DNA from: DATFPQ01 sp035264765
Lineage (GTDB): Bacteria; Actinomycetota; Actinomycetes; Actinomycetales; Angustibacteraceae
Assembly (NCBI GenBank): GCA_035264765.1
Contig: DATFPQ010000235.1
Location: 1 to 15,008 of the forward strand
Direction of reading: 5' to 3'
DNA length: 15,008 nt
Shown here: positions 12,398 to 15,008 of the stretch, piece by piece
Layout of the letters: each line of letters begins with the position of its first letter
Position numbering within the stretch: the first letter of the stretch is position 1
Notes under the pieces: model-generated
What the model saw: only the letters and a program-made list of their open reading frames with translations
What the model was told of the DNA's origin: nothing
Databases searched by the model: none
Position numbers and translations under genes: made by a program

Positions 12398-13378
12398 GTG
12401 CCGGACCGCCCACGCCGCGTTTCGGATGGTGCCGTACGCGCCCTCGGCCTCCTGCTGGGCGTGGCGGCGGATGCAGTGCTGGGCGACCCGCGCCGCGGGC
12501 ACCCGGTCGCGGGGTTCGGGCGCCTGGCGGGATGGCTGGAGCGGACGCTGTGGGCGCCGTCGCGGCCTCGCGGCGCTGGGTACCTGGCGATCGCTGTGGG
12601 CGTCCCGGTCGCGGTGGGCGTGCTCGGTGAGCGGGCGACCCGGCGCAGCCCGGCTGCACGGCTGGCGGCGACCGCCGTGGCCACCTGGTCGGTGCTCGGC
12701 GGGCGCAGTCTCGCGCGGGAGGCCTCGGCGATGGCGCGGCTGCTGGAGGACGGCGACCTCCCCGGTGCGCGGCGCCGGCTGTCGCACCTGGCGGGGCGTG
12801 ACCCCAGCGCGCTCGACCTCGCCGGGCTGGCCCGAGCCAGCGTCGAGTCGGTTGCCGAGAACACCTCGGACGCCGTCGTGGCCCCGCTGCTCTGGGGCGC
12901 CGCCGCCGGGCTGCCCGGGCTGCTCGGCTACCGCGCCGCCAACACGCTCGACGCGATGGTCGGGCACCGCAACCCCCGGCACGAACGCTTCGGCTGGGCG
13001 GCGGCACGGCTGGACGACGCCGCAAACTTGGTGCCGGCCCGGGTGACGGCGCTGCTGGCCGCGGCACTGGCGCCGTTGGTCGACGGCCGCCCGGATGTCG
13101 CCTGGCGGACCTGGCGCCGGGACGCCGGTCGGCACCCCAGCCCCAACGCCGGCCCGGTCGAGGCCGCCTTCGCTGGCGCCCTCGGCGTCCGGCTCGGCGG
13201 CACCAACGTGTACTCGGGCCGGGTGGAGCACCGTGGCACGCTCGGCGACGGGCCTGCCGCCGACGTCCCCGACCTGGCCCGGGCCGTCCGGCTCGCCGCC
13301 GCCGTCGGCATCGCGACAACGGTCGCCGCCGCCGCGCTCGCGGTCGCGGTCACTCGTGGTGCCGGGGGAGCGCGGTGA
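12398..13378 (+). CDS. cobD: Adenosylcobinamide-phosphate synthase (CobD/CbiB)
   Basis: A 326-residue membrane protein that attaches (R)-1-amino-2-propanol (or its phosphate) to adenosylcobyric acid. Diagnostic blocks: ADAVLGDPRRGHPVAGFGRL (24-43); ASVESVAENTSDAVVAPLLW (147-166); GYRAANTLDAMVGHRN (177-192); AARLDDAANLVPAR (202-215); HPSPNAGPVEAAFAGALG (246-263) followed by VRLGGTNVYSG. Hydrophobic stretches at about 12-28, 60-76, 86-101, 159-177, 214-227 and 299-318 agree with a polytopic protein. The start is GTG 12398 with AGGA 9 nt upstream (12385-12388). It overlaps cobQ by 4 nt and is divergent from cobUTS, with no riboswitch of its own on this strand. The symbol cbiB is used in other organisms; it is not the threonine-phosphate decarboxylase also called CobD in Salmonella. 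Confidence 0.93.
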   Translation: MPDRPRRVSDGAVRALGLLLGVAADAVLGDPRRGHPVAGFGRLAGWLERTLWAPSRPRGAGYLAIAVGVPVAVGVLGERATRRSPAARLAATAVATWSVLGGRSLAREASAMARLLEDGDLPGARRRLSHLAGRDPSALDLAGLARASVESVAENTSDAVVAPLLWGAAAGLPGLLGYRAANTLDAMVGHRNPRHERFGWAAARLDDAANLVPARVTALLAAALAPLVDGRPDVAWRTWRRDAGRHPSPNAGPVEAAFAGALGVRLGGTNVYSGRVEHRGTLGDGPAADVPDLARAVRLAAAVGIATTVAAAALAVAVTRGAGGAR

Positions 13379-14886
13379 GCGGCGCCCTGCTCGTGGCCGG
13401 GACGACGTCCGACGCGGGGAAGAGCCTGGTGACCACGGGGCTGTGCCGGTGGCTGGCCCGACGGGGCGTGCGGGTGGCGCCGTACAAGGCGCAGAACATG
13501 TCCAACAACTCGATGGTCTGCGCGGATGGGGGCGAGATCGGGCGGGCACAGTGGCTGCAGGCGGTGGCCGCCGGGGTGGAGCCCGAGGTGGCGATGAACC
13601 CCGTGCTGCTCAAGCCCGGCAGCGACCGACGCAGCCACGTGGTGCTGCTGGGTCGGCCGTGGGGTGAGCTGGAGGCGGGCGAGTTCGCGTCCGGACGCCG
13701 TGCCCTGGCCGCGGCCGCGTGGGAGGCCTTCGACGGGCTGCGCGGACGGTTCGACGTCGTCGTCGCGGAGGGGGCGGGCAGCCCGGCCGAGGTCAACCTG
13801 CGGGCCGGGGACTACGTGAACCTGGGCCTCGCGCAGCACGCGAGGATGCCGGTGGTGGTCGTCGGCGACATCGACCGCGGGGGCGTGCTCGCCGCCATGT
13901 ACGGCACGCTCGCCCTGCTGGACGCGGCTGACCAGGCGCTGCTGGCCGGGTGGGTCGTCAACAAGTTCCGTGGCGACGTCGGGCTGCTGCGGCCGGGCCT
14001 GGAGACCCTGGAGCGGGCCACTGGGCGGCCGGTGCTCGGCGTGCTGCCCTGGCTCTCCGGTGTCTGGTCGGACTCCGAGGACGCGCTCGCGATCGCCGGC
14101 TGGCGGAGCGACGCCGCGCCGCCGGCGGGTGGCGAGACGCTGCAAGTGGCGGTGGTGCGCTTCCCGCGGGTGTCCAACGCGACCGACGTCGACGCGCTGG
14201 CGCTCGAGCCGGGCGTGCACGTCAGCGTGACCACGGACCCGGACGTCGTCGCGGCGAGCGACATCGCCGTGCTGCCCGGCAGCCGCTCCACCGTGAGCGA
14301 CCTGGGCTGGCTGCGGACGAGCGGGCTGGCCGAGGCGGTGCGAGCCCGGGCGGCGGCGGGTCGTCCGGTGCTCGGGATCTGCGGCGGCTACCAGGCCCTC
14401 GCGGCCGTCATCACGGACGAGGTCGAGTCCGGCGCGGGCACGGTGCCCGGGCTGGACCTGCTCCCGACCGCCGTCCGGTTCGACCGGGCCAAGCACCTGG
14501 GACGGCCCAGCGGGCGTTGGGCCGGGCACGACGTCACCGCGTACGAGATCCACCACGGCGTCGCATCGCTCGCCTCTGAAGACCCGCGCGCCCGGGTCGC
14601 CGATCCGTTCCTGGACGGCTGGCGGCTGGGGTCGGTGTGGGGCACGACCTGGCACGGCGCCTTCGAGAACGACGGGTTCCGCCGCGCCTGGCTGTCCGCC
14701 GCCGCAGCTCAGGCCGGCGTGAAGTTCGTGCCGGCGTCCGGGCCCGGCTTCGCGGTTCGGCGCGAGGCGATGGTCGACGCGCTCGCCGACGCGGTCGAGG
14801 AGCACCTCGACACCGCGGCGCTGCTGAAGCTGCTGGACCAGGGCGTCCCGCCGGGCCTGCCGCTCGTCCCGCCCGGCGCACCCTGA
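13375..14886 (+). CDS. cobQ: Cobyric acid synthase (glutamine-hydrolysing)
   Basis: A 503-residue amidotransferase that amidates carboxylates b, d, e and g of adenosylcobyrinic acid a,c-diamide using glutamine and ATP. The N-terminal dethiobiotin-synthetase-like domain (about 1-240) has the P-loop variant GTTSDAGKS (9-17), PYKAQNMSNNS (36-46), VVAEGAGSPAEVNL (129-142) and VVGDIDRGGV (162-171). The C-terminal class I glutamine amidotransferase domain (about 256-440) has LPGSRST (300-306), the nucleophile C336 in VLGICGGYQAL, and WGTTWHGAFEND (422-433) with H427, so the Cys/His pair is intact. Length is typical (about 490-510). The start GTG 13375 overlaps the cobD stop (GTGA), with GGGAG 4 nt upstream, so translation is probably coupled to cobD. 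Its product is the substrate of CobD. Confidence 0.95.
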   Translation: MSGALLVAGTTSDAGKSLVTTGLCRWLARRGVRVAPYKAQNMSNNSMVCADGGEIGRAQWLQAVAAGVEPEVAMNPVLLKPGSDRRSHVVLLGRPWGELEAGEFASGRRALAAAAWEAFDGLRGRFDVVVAEGAGSPAEVNLRAGDYVNLGLAQHARMPVVVVGDIDRGGVLAAMYGTLALLDAADQALLAGWVVNKFRGDVGLLRPGLETLERATGRPVLGVLPWLSGVWSDSEDALAIAGWRSDAAPPAGGETLQVAVVRFPRVSNATDVDALALEPGVHVSVTTDPDVVAASDIAVLPGSRSTVSDLGWLRTSGLAEAVRARAAAGRPVLGICGGYQALAAVITDEVESGAGTVPGLDLLPTAVRFDRAKHLGRPSGRWAGHDVTAYEIHHGVASLASEDPRARVADPFLDGWRLGSVWGTTWHGAFENDGFRRAWLSAAAAQAGVKFVPASGPGFAVRREAMVDALADAVEEHLDTAALLKLLDQGVPPGLPLVPPGAP

Positions 14887-14911
14887 CCGCCTGCGCGCTC
14901 CCGCCGGCCGT

Positions 14912-15008
14912 GCTCATGGGCAACGCCGTTGATCACGAGGAACGCCACGGAAGGCCCCCCGCGCCCCCGCGGTGGCGCTGCTCAGGAGCAATGGCGTTCC
15001 TCGTGAGC
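14912..15008. repeat. Inverted-repeat element at the right edge (three copies of a 16-bp motif)
   Basis: A motif GATCACGAGGAACGCC lies at 14931-14946. A weaker direct copy (12 of 16 matching) lies at 14912-14927, and a near-identical copy is inverted at 14993-15008. The two strong copies form a 15-bp perfect inverted repeat (14933-14947 with 14992-15006) around a 44-nt G+C-rich spacer. It lies 25 bp after the cobQ stop, so it may terminate cobDQ transcription, but the extra direct copy suggests a repeat family. It may continue past the window. Confidence 0.7.

Noticed and set aside
12928..14805. Minus-strand frame of more than 600 codons opposite cobD and cobQ
   Set aside because: Shadow of two well-supported genes; spans their overlap and has low-complexity composition.
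14912..15008. Insertion-sequence end
   Set aside because: No transposase gene or target-site duplication is visible in the window; the inverted repeat alone does not support an IS call.

Overview
The window is very GC-rich DNA with frequent GTG starts, dense gene packing and Actinomycetota-type gene content. The order cobS/cobT - gcvT - leucyl aminopeptidase - E2 (sucB/dlaT) - SDR-type epimerase resembles, from memory, the Rv2207-Rv2216 neighbourhood of Mycobacterium tuberculosis, with lpdA inserted and some neighbours missing. I cannot name a genus.

Layout. (1) 1-159, minus: N-terminal part of a MarR-type regulator running off the left edge. (2) 160-530: non-coding, with two degenerate tandem arrays (three units of 27 bp, five units of 26 bp). 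(3) 531-5226, minus, a probable operon lpdA - sucB - SDR epimerase: dihydrolipoamide dehydrogenase (E3), a two-lipoyl-domain acyltransferase (E2) and a TIGR01777/YfcH-like nucleotide-sugar-epimerase-type protein. (4) 5415-5753, plus: a small uncharacterised protein. (5) 5947-7467, minus: leucyl aminopeptidase. (6) 7468-8152: a 685-bp divergent gap with a long imperfect hairpin and a 35-bp duplication. (7) 8153-9277, plus: gcvT. (8) 9358-12082, minus: cobU-cobT-cobS, each pair overlapping by 4 nt, preceded by a cobalamin-riboswitch-like leader. (9) 12398-14886, plus: cobD-cobQ, also overlapping by 4 nt. (10) 14887-15008: an inverted-repeat element running to the right edge.

Function. The left half serves 2-oxoacid dehydrogenase chemistry (E2 and E3) and, with gcvT, one-carbon/glycine metabolism; Lpd can serve both the 2-oxoacid dehydrogenases and the glycine cleavage system. 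The right half holds late adenosylcobalamin steps: CobQ amidates the corrin ring, CobD attaches the aminopropanol arm, CobU and CobT activate the two halves of the nucleotide loop, and CobS joins them. The riboswitch-like leader is placed to repress cobUTS when cobalamin is plentiful.

Most genes are conserved housekeeping genes and I see no defence, secretion or mobile gene cluster. The unusual content lies in the gaps and gene ends: structured repeats at 208-500, 1515-1547, 1642-1712, 5757-5846, 7815-7883 and 14912-15008, a Pro/Glu/Ala tail of about 105 residues on CobT, and a sequence-variant cobalamin riboswitch.
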